Of a stretch of 16,925 nt of DNA, positions 6,719 to 14,323 are shown piece by piece. The position numbers were made by a program, and so were the translations under genes. The stretch is from JBFLXR01 sp040757065. Lineage in GTDB: Bacteria; Pseudomonadota; Gammaproteobacteria; Burkholderiales; Gallionellaceae. Position 1 is the first letter of the stretch, and each line of letters opens with the position of its first letter. Where the stretch lies: the NCBI GenBank assembly GCA_040757065.1, contig JBFLXR010000027.1, positions 1 through 16,925 of the forward strand. Direction: 5' to 3'. The notes under the pieces are model-generated. The model searched no databases, was not told the origin of the DNA, and saw nothing but the letters and a program-made list of their open reading frames with translations.

Positions 6719-7456
6719 ATGGATAAGCAACAATTGATTTTGACTAGCCGTACACTTGCGATGCAACGGATCGCTGACCATGTATGCCATGGTTATAGTG
6801 AATACTGTTGCGGTGCCGTTTCCCCGGAAAAGTGCGTCAATCTGATCAGAAAATTCAAATTACTGTACTACATTGATGCTGATCGAAACATTCGGGCGCG
6901 ACACAAACGCCAGCATCTCGGAAATGCGGTTTTGGTGATGTGGTATCGGCAGGCAGACCGGGTGATTTACTGGTGGTTGCTTGTCACCCCCAAATCTGCT
7001 GGCGAACATCCAGCGCACGCAAACGAGCAACTGCGTGACGCACTGAATCCTGAATCACGCCTACAGATCGACGGCTTTGATCTTGTGCGCCTACCCAAGC
7101 CTAGTAATAAAAACGTTTCTCAGCGAACCGTCGGCAAAGAAGCCTCGTCTTTGACCCGCTGGACGTGGCGTATGAGCACACAAAAATACGAAGATTGGCG
7201 TCATTCCGTTATTGATACGGTTCGTACAGGCTCATCATCTGCCATGCACAGTTTACTGTACCGACTATGGAGTTCACCCGGATTCGGCGGTATCCGCAGC
7301 CAAATCGGCAAGATAACCGCGTTGTATCGCAGCGAAGTCAAGCGCGCAAACCGTCGAGATGCGCCCGTACCACCCAAGAAGCTGTACTACATTCGTCGCC
7401 TGAAAGTTGTCGGGTTGAGTCCTGAACAAGTACTGGTTCAATCACGTCAAGAATAG
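6719..7456 (+). CDS. Unrecognised basic protein of the integrative element
   Basis: 245 codons from ATG 6719, preceded by a clear AGGAG at 6708-6712 with seven bases of spacing. I do not recognise the family. The protein is basic and rich in Trp, Arg and Tyr. Segments that look like a folded, conserved domain include HGYSEYCCGAVSPEKC near the N-terminus, VIYWWLLVTP at about residues 82-91, RWTWRMSTQKYEDW at about 147-160 and a basic C-terminal part (YRSEVKRANRRDAPVPPKKLYY). No signal peptide or membrane helix is evident. It is followed after 12 bases by the 62-residue gene and then by the serine recombinase, so the three probably form one unit. The composition would fit a nucleic-acid-binding protein, possibly acting on the element's DNA or on the large RNA; that is speculation. 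Confidence 0.8.
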   Translation: MDKQQLILTSRTLAMQRIADHVCHGYSEYCCGAVSPEKCVNLIRKFKLLYYIDADRNIRARHKRQHLGNAVLVMWYRQADRVIYWWLLVTPKSAGEHPAHANEQLRDALNPESRLQIDGFDLVRLPKPSNKNVSQRTVGKEASSLTRWTWRMSTQKYEDWRHSVIDTVRTGSSSAMHSLLYRLWSSPGFGGIRSQIGKITALYRSEVKRANRRDAPVPPKKLYYIRRLKVVGLSPEQVLVQSRQE

Positions 7457-7468
7457 CTTGCGGTCGCC

Positions 7469-7657
7469 ATGCCCTCGTCTAACACACTCACCCCCGCTGC
7501 TCGGCTGGAATTTAAACCTTGCGTGGACGAGATATGTGACACCGAAGTGGCACTATTGCGGTCTCTGTTGCCGGAAATTCTCGCAGAAATGCAAAGGCTT
7601 GAAATTGCCATGCAGAGGCAGAGTCAGGTAACTAACATTCATGGAGATCAGAGATGA
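7469..7657 (+). CDS. Small unrecognised protein between the basic protein and the recombinase
   Basis: 62 codons from ATG 7469, 12 bases after the preceding stop. The N-terminal part is irregular with two cysteines (FKPCVDEICD), followed by an amphipathic helix-like stretch at about residues 24-50 (ALLRSLLPEILAEMQRLEIA) that could form a short coiled coil. No strong Shine-Dalgarno sequence is seen, so translation may be coupled to the upstream gene. Position and length resemble accessory or directionality factors found beside recombinases, but no such family is recognised in the sequence. Confidence 0.5.
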   Translation: MPSSNTLTPAARLEFKPCVDEICDTEVALLRSLLPEILAEMQRLEIAMQRQSQVTNIHGDQR

Positions 7658-7697
7658 TTTAACGAAAAAAAATGTATAAACTGACCTTCATAAATAT

Positions 7698-7720
7698 TTG
7701 CTGACAGCTCCCGTTAGCAA
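7698..7720 (+). promoter_or_regulatory. Hairpin in the recombinase leader
   Basis: TTGCTGAC (7698-7705) pairs with GTTAGCAA (7713-7720), eight pairs including one G-U, around a seven-base loop. It lies in the AT-rich 108-base gap between the small gene and the recombinase start. No U-run follows, so it looks more like a regulatory or operator structure than a terminator. Confidence 0.35.
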
Positions 7721-7765
7721 TACCCCTATTTGGATATTCACTTCGAAACACTCGCAGGAGGTAGT

Positions 7766-9403
7766 ATGCGCGTTGCTATTTATTCCCGAGTATCAACAGC
7801 CCGGCAAGCGGAAAATGATCTGTCCTTGCCGGATCAAATCCGCCAAATGGTGGCATGGGCTACACAGCACGGTCATGTTATCGTGGCACGCTATAACGAA
7901 CCGGGTGCATCTGCCACCAACGATAAGCGCCCTGTGTTCCAGCAAATGATGGACGAAGCCCTGCAAAAACCGAATCCGTACGATGCCATCGTGGTGCATT
8001 CATTGTCGCGGTTTTTTCGGGATTCCGTCGACTTTGGTTGGTATGAGAGAAAGCTACTCAAAAACCAAGTAAAAATTATCTCGGTCACTCAGGAAAATGC
8101 GGATAGCGATGAGGGCTTACTGTTGCGCCAGATGATCACCATGCTGGACGAACATCAGTCCCGCGAGAACAGCAAACACACCTCGCGAGCTATGCGCGAG
8201 AATGCTCGACAGGGTTATTTCAACGGCTCACGTCCCCCATTTGGTTACAGGGTTTTAGATACAGATCAAGCCAATAATCGGGGACGCAAGCGTAAAAAAC
8301 TTGAAATCGATGATACTGAAGCCGCTGTGGTTCGAGCAATATACCGATACTATCGGGAGGGTTTTAATGGTCGGCCGATGGGCTGCAAAGAAATTGCAAA
8401 GTATCTGACAACCACCGGTCTATTGATGCGCGGTAAACCTTGGCGCATGCAGAAAGTGCAGCAAATTCTTTCGGAAACCACCTACATGGGTGTGCTGCTC
8501 TTCAACGTGACGGACAATAAAAAGAAAATCAAGCGCCCCGAGTCGGAGTGGATACACACCCCTATTCCAGCAATCATTACTCCAGAGATTTTTGAGGAGG
8601 TACGTAAAAAACGCGAAGCGCGCTCTTCAAAAAACATCTGCCCGAGAATCGTCAACTCGCCGGTTTTACTAACCGGCTTGTTAAAGTGCGGTATTTGTGG
8701 TGGTTCTATGGTGCAAACTACCGGTAAAAGTGGTCAATATAAATATTACAAGTGTCAGAACCGCCATGCGAAAGGCAACCACACTTGCACTAGCAAAAAC
8801 TTGCCGATGCAAACAATGGACGAAATCGTACTCAGTGCTCTCGCTGAAAAAATCTTCAGCCCAGCACGCTTACAGGACTTAATGTCCAAGCTGCGACTGA
8901 CTCTCCGCTCAGTGCATGACAACCGTCAAGAGCGTCTGAATGAAAATTCCCGTCAGTTAAAACAGCTTGAGGAGCGTCAGCACCGTCTCCTGGAGGGAGT
9001 TGAAAAGGGAATATTCGAGCTGGATGAAGTGACTTCCAAACGTATTCAGGAAATTAAACATGCTAGGCAAGCCCTGCTCGCTGAACAGATTGGGATCAAA
9101 CAGGAAAACAAATTGCCTGAAGTGGAATATTTGAAACCAAGCCAAGTCGATTTGTTTGGTGCAGCATTAAGAAAGAAACTTATGTCACCAGATATGGCGT
9201 TGGCAAAAAGCTGGCTGCATCTGTTGGTGAACAATGTTGTCGTGGAAAATGAAGCTGCAACTATCAGTGGTAGTTATGCTGCACTTGCCGAAACTCTGAG
9301 TCAGATGAAAAGTGGTAAAGAATCAGTGCCCACTTTTAACCCAGAGTGGCGTCCCCAGGGGGATTCGAACCCCCGTTACCGCCGTGAAAGGGCGATGTCC
9401 TAG
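7766..9403 (+). CDS. Large serine recombinase (site-specific integrase)
   Basis: The start is ATG 7766, chosen because CAGGAGG at 7755-7761 lies four bases upstream and the product then begins MRVAIYSRVSTARQ, the classic N-terminus with catalytic Ser10. About 545 residues. Domain order: resolvase catalytic domain (about 1-150; VVHSLSRFFRD with family arginines), a Recombinase domain beginning near NGSRPPFGYRV, a zinc ribbon with CGICGG and later cysteines near KYYKCQNRHAKGNHTC, and a long C-terminal coiled coil (LKQLEERQHRLLEGVEKG). Such enzymes join phage or element attP with a chromosomal attB through serine-DNA links. The gene runs into tRNA-Glu in the opposite orientation: its last 18 codons (WRPQGDSNPRYRRERAMS) are tRNA sequence read antisense, and the stop lies within the tRNA. 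This marks it as the integrase of an element inserted at that tRNA. Confidence 0.93.
   Translation: MRVAIYSRVSTARQAENDLSLPDQIRQMVAWATQHGHVIVARYNEPGASATNDKRPVFQQMMDEALQKPNPYDAIVVHSLSRFFRDSVDFGWYERKLLKNQVKIISVTQENADSDEGLLLRQMITMLDEHQSRENSKHTSRAMRENARQGYFNGSRPPFGYRVLDTDQANNRGRKRKKLEIDDTEAAVVRAIYRYYREGFNGRPMGCKEIAKYLTTTGLLMRGKPWRMQKVQQILSETTYMGVLLFNVTDNKKKIKRPESEWIHTPIPAIITPEIFEEVRKKREARSSKNICPRIVNSPVLLTGLLKCGICGGSMVQTTGKSGQYKYYKCQNRHAKGNHTCTSKNLPMQTMDEIVLSALAEKIFSPARLQDLMSKLRLTLRSVHDNRQERLNENSRQLKQLEERQHRLLEGVEKGIFELDEVTSKRIQEIKHARQALLAEQIGIKQENKLPEVEYLKPSQVDLFGAALRKKLMSPDMALAKSWLHLLVNNVVVENEAATISGSYAALAETLSQMKSGKESVPTFNPEWRPQGDSNPRYRRERAMS
9347..9364. other. Probable attachment site at the tRNA-Glu 3' end
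   Basis: The element's recombinase frame continues without interruption into the acceptor stem and T-arm of tRNA-Glu. This is the arrangement expected when the crossover lies in the 3' end of the tRNA and the element supplies or preserves that sequence. The exact crossover core cannot be fixed without the second att copy. Confidence 0.45.
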
Positions 9404-9422
9404 GCCTCTAGACGATGGGGAC
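9347..9422 (-). tRNA. tRNA-Glu (anticodon UUC)
   Basis: The minus strand reads GTCCCCATCGTCTAGAGGCC at the 5' end. The anticodon stem-loop CGCC-CTTTCAC-GGCG has anticodon TTC, the T-loop is GGTTCGAATCC, the acceptor strand is GGGGACG, and CCA is encoded. All arms pair. It is the second gene of the tRNA-Ala/tRNA-Glu operon and decodes glutamate codons, next to the glutamyl-tRNA synthetase gene. A mobile element abuts its 3' end, so no native terminator is seen after it. Confidence 0.97.
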
Positions 9423-9439
9423 GTAGGACTACGTTCTCT

Positions 9440-9515
<76 letters not shown>

Positions 9516-9529
9516 CCAAAAGAGCGCGC

Positions 9530-9558
9530 ATTATAGACATCGGAACCCGCCTTGTAAA
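9530..9558 (-). promoter_or_regulatory. Sigma70 promoter of the tRNA-Ala/tRNA-Glu operon
   Basis: On the minus strand TTTACA (9558-9553) and TATAAT (9535-9530) are separated by exactly 17 bases, just after the gltX stop codon. A GC-rich discriminator (GCGCGC) follows, as is usual for growth-rate-controlled stable RNA promoters. Confidence 0.8.
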
Positions 9559-9563
9559 GCGGA

Positions 9564-10970
9564 TCAGGCGGATTTTTCTGTTAATTGCATGTCGATGCGT
9601 GCAAGTACGGTTTCGCGTGAAAACAAGGCCACGACAGCGTCCACAGAGGGGGTGTGGGTCTGCCCTACCAGCATCACGCGTAGCGGCATCGCCAGTTTGG
9701 GCATTTTCAATCCGTGCGTACCGATGACAGACTTAATCAGCGCACCGATGGCGGGTGCGTTCCATTCCGTTGTCGCTAATCCGGTATGCAATTCGCGCAG
9801 CGCGGGCAATGCTTCCGGTGTCAAATGTTCATCCAGCAACGATTGCGCCGGATGAACTTCCATATAAAACACTTCCGCTTCGTCCGTCAGTTGGTTGAGG
9901 TTGTTCACACGACCTTTATAAAGCGCGACTACCTGTTCCAACGCCGGGGTGTCGGTTACGACAATATTGCGTTGCTCCAACCGTTGCCGCACCAGAGCGG
10001 CCAGACGGGCATCGTCGGCTTGCTTCAGGTAATGCTGGTTGAGCCAGTTCAGTTTCTCGGTGTTGAATTGCGCAGCAGACGGCGTAATGTGATCAAGATC
10101 GAACCATGCGCAGAATTGCTCGACAGAAAAAATCTCGTCGTCGCCGTGCGACCAACCCAACCGCGCCAGATAATTGATGACTGCTTCCGGCAGATAGCCG
10201 TCTTCGTCATACTGCATAACGCTGACCGCTCCGTGCCGCTTGGAGAGTTTCTGACCGTCGTCACCCAGAATCATGGAAAGATGCGCGTATTGCGGCAATG
10301 TCGCATCTAGTGCTTTCAGGATGTTGATCTGCCGGGGCGTATTGTTCACATGGTCGTCGCCGCGAATCACATGGGTAATACGCATATCCCAGTCGTCTAC
10401 CACCACGCAAAAGTTATAAGTCGGCGTACCGTCTGCGCGGGCGATAATCAAATCGTCCAGTTCGCTATTCTGAAACTCGATATACCCTTTAACCTGATCG
10501 GTCCAGCCGACTGTACCCTCAGTCGGATTTTTGAAGCGCACGACAGGTTTAACACCCTCAGGAACCGCCGGCAAAACTTTACCGGGCTCCGGGCGCCAGC
10601 GACCGTCATAGCGAGGTTTCTCCCCGCGTTCGCGCATGGCTTCGCGCATCGCATCCAGTTCCTCAGGCGTCGTATAGCAATAATAGGCTTTGCCCTGATC
10701 CAGCATCTGCTGAATAACTTCCTTATAGCGATCCATGCGCTGCATTTGGTAAAACGGACCTTCGTCGTACTGCAGATCCAGCCAGCTCATTCCGTCCAGA
10801 ATGGCCTGCACCGCCGCAGGCGTCGAGCGTTCCACATCGGTATCTTCGATACGCAAAATAAACGTGCCGCTGTGCTTGCGGGCATATGCCCAAGAAAATA
10901 GTGCGGTACGGGCACCGCCGATATGAAGATAACCCGTGGGGCTGGGGGCAAAACGAGTACGAACAGTCAT
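9564..10970 (-). CDS. gltX: Glutamyl-tRNA synthetase
   Basis: 468 residues from ATG 10970; the frame is open further upstream, but the family start is M-TVRTRFAPSPTGYLHIGG. A cytoplasmic class I synthetase that charges tRNA-Glu with glutamate for protein and tetrapyrrole synthesis. The ATP-binding HIGH motif appears as HIGG at 16-19 and the KMSKS loop as KLSKR at about 241-245. Length agrees with bacterial GltX (E. coli 471). The Rossmann half contains FILRIEDTDVERS, and the C-terminal half is the helical anticodon-binding domain. It stands directly upstream of the tRNA-Ala/tRNA-Glu operon but ends before that operon's own promoter, so the two can be expressed separately. No strong ribosome binding site precedes the ATG. 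Confidence 0.97.
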   Translation of the reverse strand: MTVRTRFAPSPTGYLHIGGARTALFSWAYARKHSGTFILRIEDTDVERSTPAAVQAILDGMSWLDLQYDEGPFYQMQRMDRYKEVIQQMLDQGKAYYCYTTPEELDAMREAMRERGEKPRYDGRWRPEPGKVLPAVPEGVKPVVRFKNPTEGTVGWTDQVKGYIEFQNSELDDLIIARADGTPTYNFCVVVDDWDMRITHVIRGDDHVNNTPRQINILKALDATLPQYAHLSMILGDDGQKLSKRHGAVSVMQYDEDGYLPEAVINYLARLGWSHGDDEIFSVEQFCAWFDLDHITPSAAQFNTEKLNWLNQHYLKQADDARLAALVRQRLEQRNIVVTDTPALEQVVALYKGRVNNLNQLTDEAEVFYMEVHPAQSLLDEHLTPEALPALRELHTGLATTEWNAPAIGALIKSVIGTHGLKMPKLAMPLRVMLVGQTHTPSVDAVVALFSRETVLARIDMQLTEKSA

Positions 10971-10998
10971 AATTTCGGATACAGGTTCAAAAACCAGC

Positions 10999-11029
10999 AT
11001 TTTACGCCACCTGCCCCGCATTGCGACAA
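10999..11029 (-). promoter_or_regulatory. Candidate gltX promoter
   Basis: On the minus strand TAAAAT (11004-10999) is a good -10 box 28 bases upstream of the gltX ATG. The best -35 is TTGTCG (11029-11024) with a 19-base spacer, which is not ideal. It sits back to back with the tRNA-Val promoter. Confidence 0.35.
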
Positions 11030-11033
11030 ACAT

Positions 11034-11062
11034 TTGACCATATGCGTGGGTTGTGGTTTAAT
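11034..11062 (+). promoter_or_regulatory. Sigma70 promoter of tRNA-Val
   Basis: TTGACC (11034-11039) and TTTAAT (11057-11062) are separated by 17 bases, followed by a GC-rich discriminator (TCGCGCCC) and the tRNA 14 bases later. This is typical of a stringently controlled tRNA promoter. Confidence 0.75.
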
Positions 11063-11076
11063 TCGCGCCCTCGATT

Positions 11077-11151
11077 GGGCGGTTAGCTCAGCGGTAGAGC
11101 ACTGCCTTCACACGGCAGGGGCCACTGGTTCGATCCCAGTACCGCCCACCA
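11077..11151 (+). tRNA. tRNA-Val (anticodon CAC)
   Basis: GGGCGGTTAGCTCAGCGG begins the gene. The anticodon stem CTGCC/GGCAG holds the loop TTCACAC with anticodon CAC, the T-arm is CTGGTTCGATCCCAG, and the acceptor strand ACCGCCC is followed by encoded ACCA. All arms pair. It has its own promoter and terminator. Confidence 0.97.
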
Positions 11152-11163
11152 TCATCAGCAGTT

Positions 11164-11188
11164 AGCGCATATGTTCTATGCGCTTTTT
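11164..11188 (+). terminator. Rho-independent terminator after tRNA-Val
   Basis: AGCGCATA (11164-11171) pairs perfectly with TATGCGCT (11177-11184) around a TGTTC loop and is followed by TTTT. It separates tRNA-Val from the phosphatase gene 18 bases downstream. Confidence 0.8.
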
Positions 11189-11205
11189 GCATTCAGGAGG
11201 CCGGC

Positions 11206-11907
11206 TTGTCTTTTCGCTCCCCATTTCTGCGTTTGTTTTTCTTGCCGCTTATATTGTTGTTCGCACTCGGAACAGCTTGGGGCGGCGGGCTGGATATATA
11301 TTTCGTGCGTCATGCACAAACTGTTGCCAATGCTTCCGGGCAGCATAACAAACAATCCAGCGGCAGTTTTTCTGAAGACGGGGAACGCCAAATTGCCGAA
11401 TTGACCGAAACTCTTCGCGATCTGCATTTCGATGCCATTCTGGTAAGTCCTACCGAGCGGACGTTATATACCATCCTGCCCTATTTAAAACAGCAGCAGT
11501 TAACCGCTGCAATCTGGCCCGAATTGACTGAATGCTGCTGGCAGGAAGACCGGCAAGCGACAGGCGGCTTGCTGCAAAAAGGCAAGGCAATCATTTTGGA
11601 GGCGGATGCCGCGCCGTATTTCAACTTCCGCAATGCTGCATCGGCCATGCATTACAGTAATCGGAGTTATGCCGATGGCGTTGCACAAGTCGAAGAAGCC
11701 TATCGCCTGCTGAGAAGCGATTATTTCAGCAGTGGAAAAACGATTTTGATTGTGGCGCATTACCATTCCGGCGGTCTGCTGCTGAGCAAATTGCTCGGCA
11801 TCCCTCGCGAGGCGCTGCCCGGCCCGGAAAATGCAAAACTTACCCATCTCCGCCAAGACGCAGACGGGAAGTTTCGTCTTTTAATGCTGAACGGTCTGCC
11901 ACACTGA
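11206..11907 (+). CDS. Exported histidine phosphatase family protein (phosphoglycerate-mutase-like)
   Basis: 233 residues from a TTG start at 11206, chosen because AGGAGG at 11195-11200 lies five bases upstream. The N-terminus (about residues 1-26, FFLPLILLFALGTAWG) is a signal peptide, so the enzyme probably acts in the periplasm. The core carries the family's catalytic motif as VRHAQT with Arg35 and the phospho-accepting His36 (RHA rather than the usual RHG), SPTERTLYT with Arg85, a likely acid residue at Glu106, and the second histidine in VAHYHSGG (His185). These residues hydrolyse phosphomonoesters through a phosphohistidine intermediate. The substrate cannot be told from sequence. It is convergent with parC, the two stops being about five bases apart. 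Confidence 0.85.
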   Translation: MSFRSPFLRLFFLPLILLFALGTAWGGGLDIYFVRHAQTVANASGQHNKQSSGSFSEDGERQIAELTETLRDLHFDAILVSPTERTLYTILPYLKQQQLTAAIWPELTECCWQEDRQATGGLLQKGKAIILEADAAPYFNFRNAASAMHYSNRSYADGVAQVEEAYRLLRSDYFSSGKTILIVAHYHSGGLLLSKLLGIPREALPGPENAKLTHLRQDADGKFRLLMLNGLPH

Positions 11908-11911
11908 CAGG

Positions 11912-14323
11912 TTAAATTGCCAGTTTGGCGACCTTGCCCTTAATGTCGAGCAACTTACCGACTTTCGCGCGCTTGCCAAGCGCCTTAGTCAGCTTGTCCT
12001 GACCTAACAGGATATCCCGGCCGGTATTGGTCACGGCTGGCAGTTCCGCCGCAATCGGTACAACAGCCACTTGCGCCAGCGCCTCCTGCTCTTCTGCAAA
12101 GCCCATAATGATGACGCCCTTGCCGCCGCCGGACAATGCTTTCATTTCTTCGATGGGGAATCCCAGCATGCGCCCCGCACTGGAAAGCGCCCACAGTACA
12201 GCGTCCTCTTGCCGGTACACCACGGGCGTCAGAATGGCAGCGCCATCCACAGTAATGAATTGCTTACCCGCCTTGTTCCGACCCATCATGTCTTTAATCT
12301 GACATGTAAAGCCGTAACCGCCCGAAGTGGCGATCAGCACCCTGCTCTCTTCGTTTCCGCAGACTATCTGTGCGATCTTGCTGCCGGAAAGGTCGATTAA
12401 CGAGGCGATCGGCACGCCGTCGCCGCGCCCGGAAGGCAAATCGGATACCGGCACATTGATTACCCGCCCGGATTCTGCCAGTACGATGCACTGGTCGCTC
12501 AACCGACACTCGAAGGCAGTCAGGAGCTTGTCGCCCTCTTTGAACGGCAAGCCGGACAAATCCAACCCGTGTCCTTGGCGCGTACGCACCCAATGGCGCT
12601 GAGAAACAATGACAGTAACCGGATCGTTCGAGATTTTTTTCTGTGCGGTTACGGCTGCTGCGGTCACTTTTTCAGCCGGACAAACAACTGTCCTGCGCGC
12701 ATCGCCGTATTTCTCTGCATCTTCTTCTACTTCTTTTGCGGCCTGCTCGCGCAAAGCGTTCTCCGAACCGAGCAAACGCTCCAGCTTTTTCTTTTCCTTT
12801 TCAAGCTGCGCGATTTCAGTTTCGATTTTGATGCCTTCCATTCGCGCCAACTGGCGCAAACGGATTTCGAGAATGTCCTCGGTTTGGCGTTCGGACAAGC
12901 CGAAGCGTTCCATCAGTGCGGCTTTCGGATCGTCTGATTCGCGGATGATACGAATCACCTCATCCAGATTCAGGAACACCACCATGCGACCCTGCAGGAT
13001 GTGCAGCCGGTCATTGACCTGCGACAGCCGGAAGGCGGTACGGCGTTTAATCGTCTCAATACGGAATGCGGCCCATTCGCGGATGATTTCCGTCAGCCCT
13101 TTTTGACGAGGCCGTCCGTCCAGCCCCAGCATGACCATGTTGATCGACAGATTGACTTCCAGCGAGGTCTTCGCCAGCATCACGGCCATCAAATCATCAA
13201 CCGAGACCCGGCTGGAACGCGGCTCCAGCACCAAGCGCACAGGCGTACTCTTGTCCGATTCGTCCACCACGCTTTCCAACACCGACAGCACCAGATTTTT
13301 GTCGTCGGCCTGATCTTGCGATAAAGTCTTTTTACCCGCTTTGACTTTGGGGTTTGTCAGTGCCTCGATCTCTTCCAGCACGGTGCGTGCCGACACGCCA
13401 TGTGGCAATTCGCCAATAATGACGCGCCACTGGCCGCGCGCCAGTTCTTCTACCGTCCAGCGCGCACGGATGCGCAATTTCCCGTAACCTGTGCAATAGG
13501 CTGCACGAATTTCCTCATGCGAAGAAATAATCTGTGCACCGCCAGGTAAATCCGGGCCGGTAACGCAATCGAGTATGGCGTCGTTGGAGCAGTCGGGTTG
13601 ACGAATCGTTAGTGCAGCCGCGGCAGCCACTTCGCGCAAATTGTGCGAAGGAATTTCCGTTGCCATGCCGACAGCAATGCCAGACGCGCCATTTAGTAAC
13701 ACGAACGGCAACCGGGCCGGCAACAATTTCGGCTCTTTAAAGGCACCGTCATAGTTCGGCCCAAACGCAACCGTATCCATGTCGATTTCGGCCAGCAAAA
13801 GTTCCGCAATCGGGGATAACCGGATTTCGGTATACCGCATGGCCGCCGCATTATCGCCGTCGCGCGAACCGAAATTGCCCTGTCCGTCCATCAATGGGTA
13901 GCGCAGCGAAAAGCTCTGAGCCATGCGTACCATTGCCTCGTAGGCAGAACTATCGCCGTGCGGATGAAACTTACCCAGCACATCGCCGACCACGCGCGCA
14001 GATTTCACATGCTTCTTATCGTGGGACAGCCCCATTTCCCGCATGGCGTACAGAATGCGGCGCTGTACCGGCTTCTGACCGTCTGCCAACTCAGGCAAGG
14101 CGCGCCCTTTAACCACCGACATCGCGTATTCCAGATAGGCGCGTTCGGAAAATTGCGTCAGTAGAATCGCATCGCCTTCCGGCAAGGGGGGGAGCGGAGA
14201 AAACTCGACCTGCGCTGAAATAGTGCCGGATGCCGTTTCAGCCGCCACCTCAGCATTGATGACTTCTTCTACAGTCACGGAGGGCTCATCGCCGAACAAA
14301 TCGGTTTGATTCTCGGTCGACAT
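11912..14323 (-). CDS. parC: DNA topoisomerase IV subunit A
   Basis: 803 residues. This subunit makes the transient double-strand break in DNA through a tyrosine and passes a second duplex, decatenating daughter chromosomes with ParE. The active tyrosine lies in AAMRYTEIRLS (Tyr164). The winged-helix quinolone-resistance region reads HPHGDSSAYEAMVRMAQ: serine (125) and glutamate (129) stand at the positions of E. coli Ser80 and Glu84, so it looks wild-type for quinolone sensitivity. An N-terminal extension of about 45 residues, rich in Val, Glu and Ala, precedes the usual beginning. The C-terminal half carries a beta-propeller-like region. The ATG overlaps the parE stop in TAATG, with AAGGAGA just upstream, so translation is coupled to parE. 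The length and the parE neighbour favour ParC over GyrA. Confidence 0.95.
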   Translation of the reverse strand: MSTENQTDLFGDEPSVTVEEVINAEVAAETASGTISAQVEFSPLPPLPEGDAILLTQFSERAYLEYAMSVVKGRALPELADGQKPVQRRILYAMREMGLSHDKKHVKSARVVGDVLGKFHPHGDSSAYEAMVRMAQSFSLRYPLMDGQGNFGSRDGDNAAAMRYTEIRLSPIAELLLAEIDMDTVAFGPNYDGAFKEPKLLPARLPFVLLNGASGIAVGMATEIPSHNLREVAAAAALTIRQPDCSNDAILDCVTGPDLPGGAQIISSHEEIRAAYCTGYGKLRIRARWTVEELARGQWRVIIGELPHGVSARTVLEEIEALTNPKVKAGKKTLSQDQADDKNLVLSVLESVVDESDKSTPVRLVLEPRSSRVSVDDLMAVMLAKTSLEVNLSINMVMLGLDGRPRQKGLTEIIREWAAFRIETIKRRTAFRLSQVNDRLHILQGRMVVFLNLDEVIRIIRESDDPKAALMERFGLSERQTEDILEIRLRQLARMEGIKIETEIAQLEKEKKKLERLLGSENALREQAAKEVEEDAEKYGDARRTVVCPAEKVTAAAVTAQKKISNDPVTVIVSQRHWVRTRQGHGLDLSGLPFKEGDKLLTAFECRLSDQCIVLAESGRVINVPVSDLPSGRGDGVPIASLIDLSGSKIAQIVCGNEESRVLIATSGGYGFTCQIKDMMGRNKAGKQFITVDGAAILTPVVYRQEDAVLWALSSAGRMLGFPIEEMKALSGGGKGVIIMGFAEEQEALAQVAVVPIAAELPAVTNTGRDILLGQDKLTKALGKRAKVGKLLDIKGKVAKLAI

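Larger units (their letters stand above)
4470..9364. mobile_element. Putative integrative element carrying the large RNA, inserted at tRNA-Glu
   Basis: The right edge is set by the serine recombinase gene running into the 3' end of tRNA-Glu. The content (large RNA, three unrecognised genes, recombinase) has no housekeeping function. No conjugation, capsid or replication genes are seen, so it is small or only the right part of a larger element. The left edge is not identified: no second copy of the tRNA-Glu 3' end was found by eye. The start given is simply the start of the RNA region. Confidence 0.4.

Noticed and set aside
7730..7765. Upstream extension of the recombinase to 7730
   Set aside because: It adds 12 residues ahead of the family's normal N-terminus, while a strong AGGAGG directs translation to ATG 7766.
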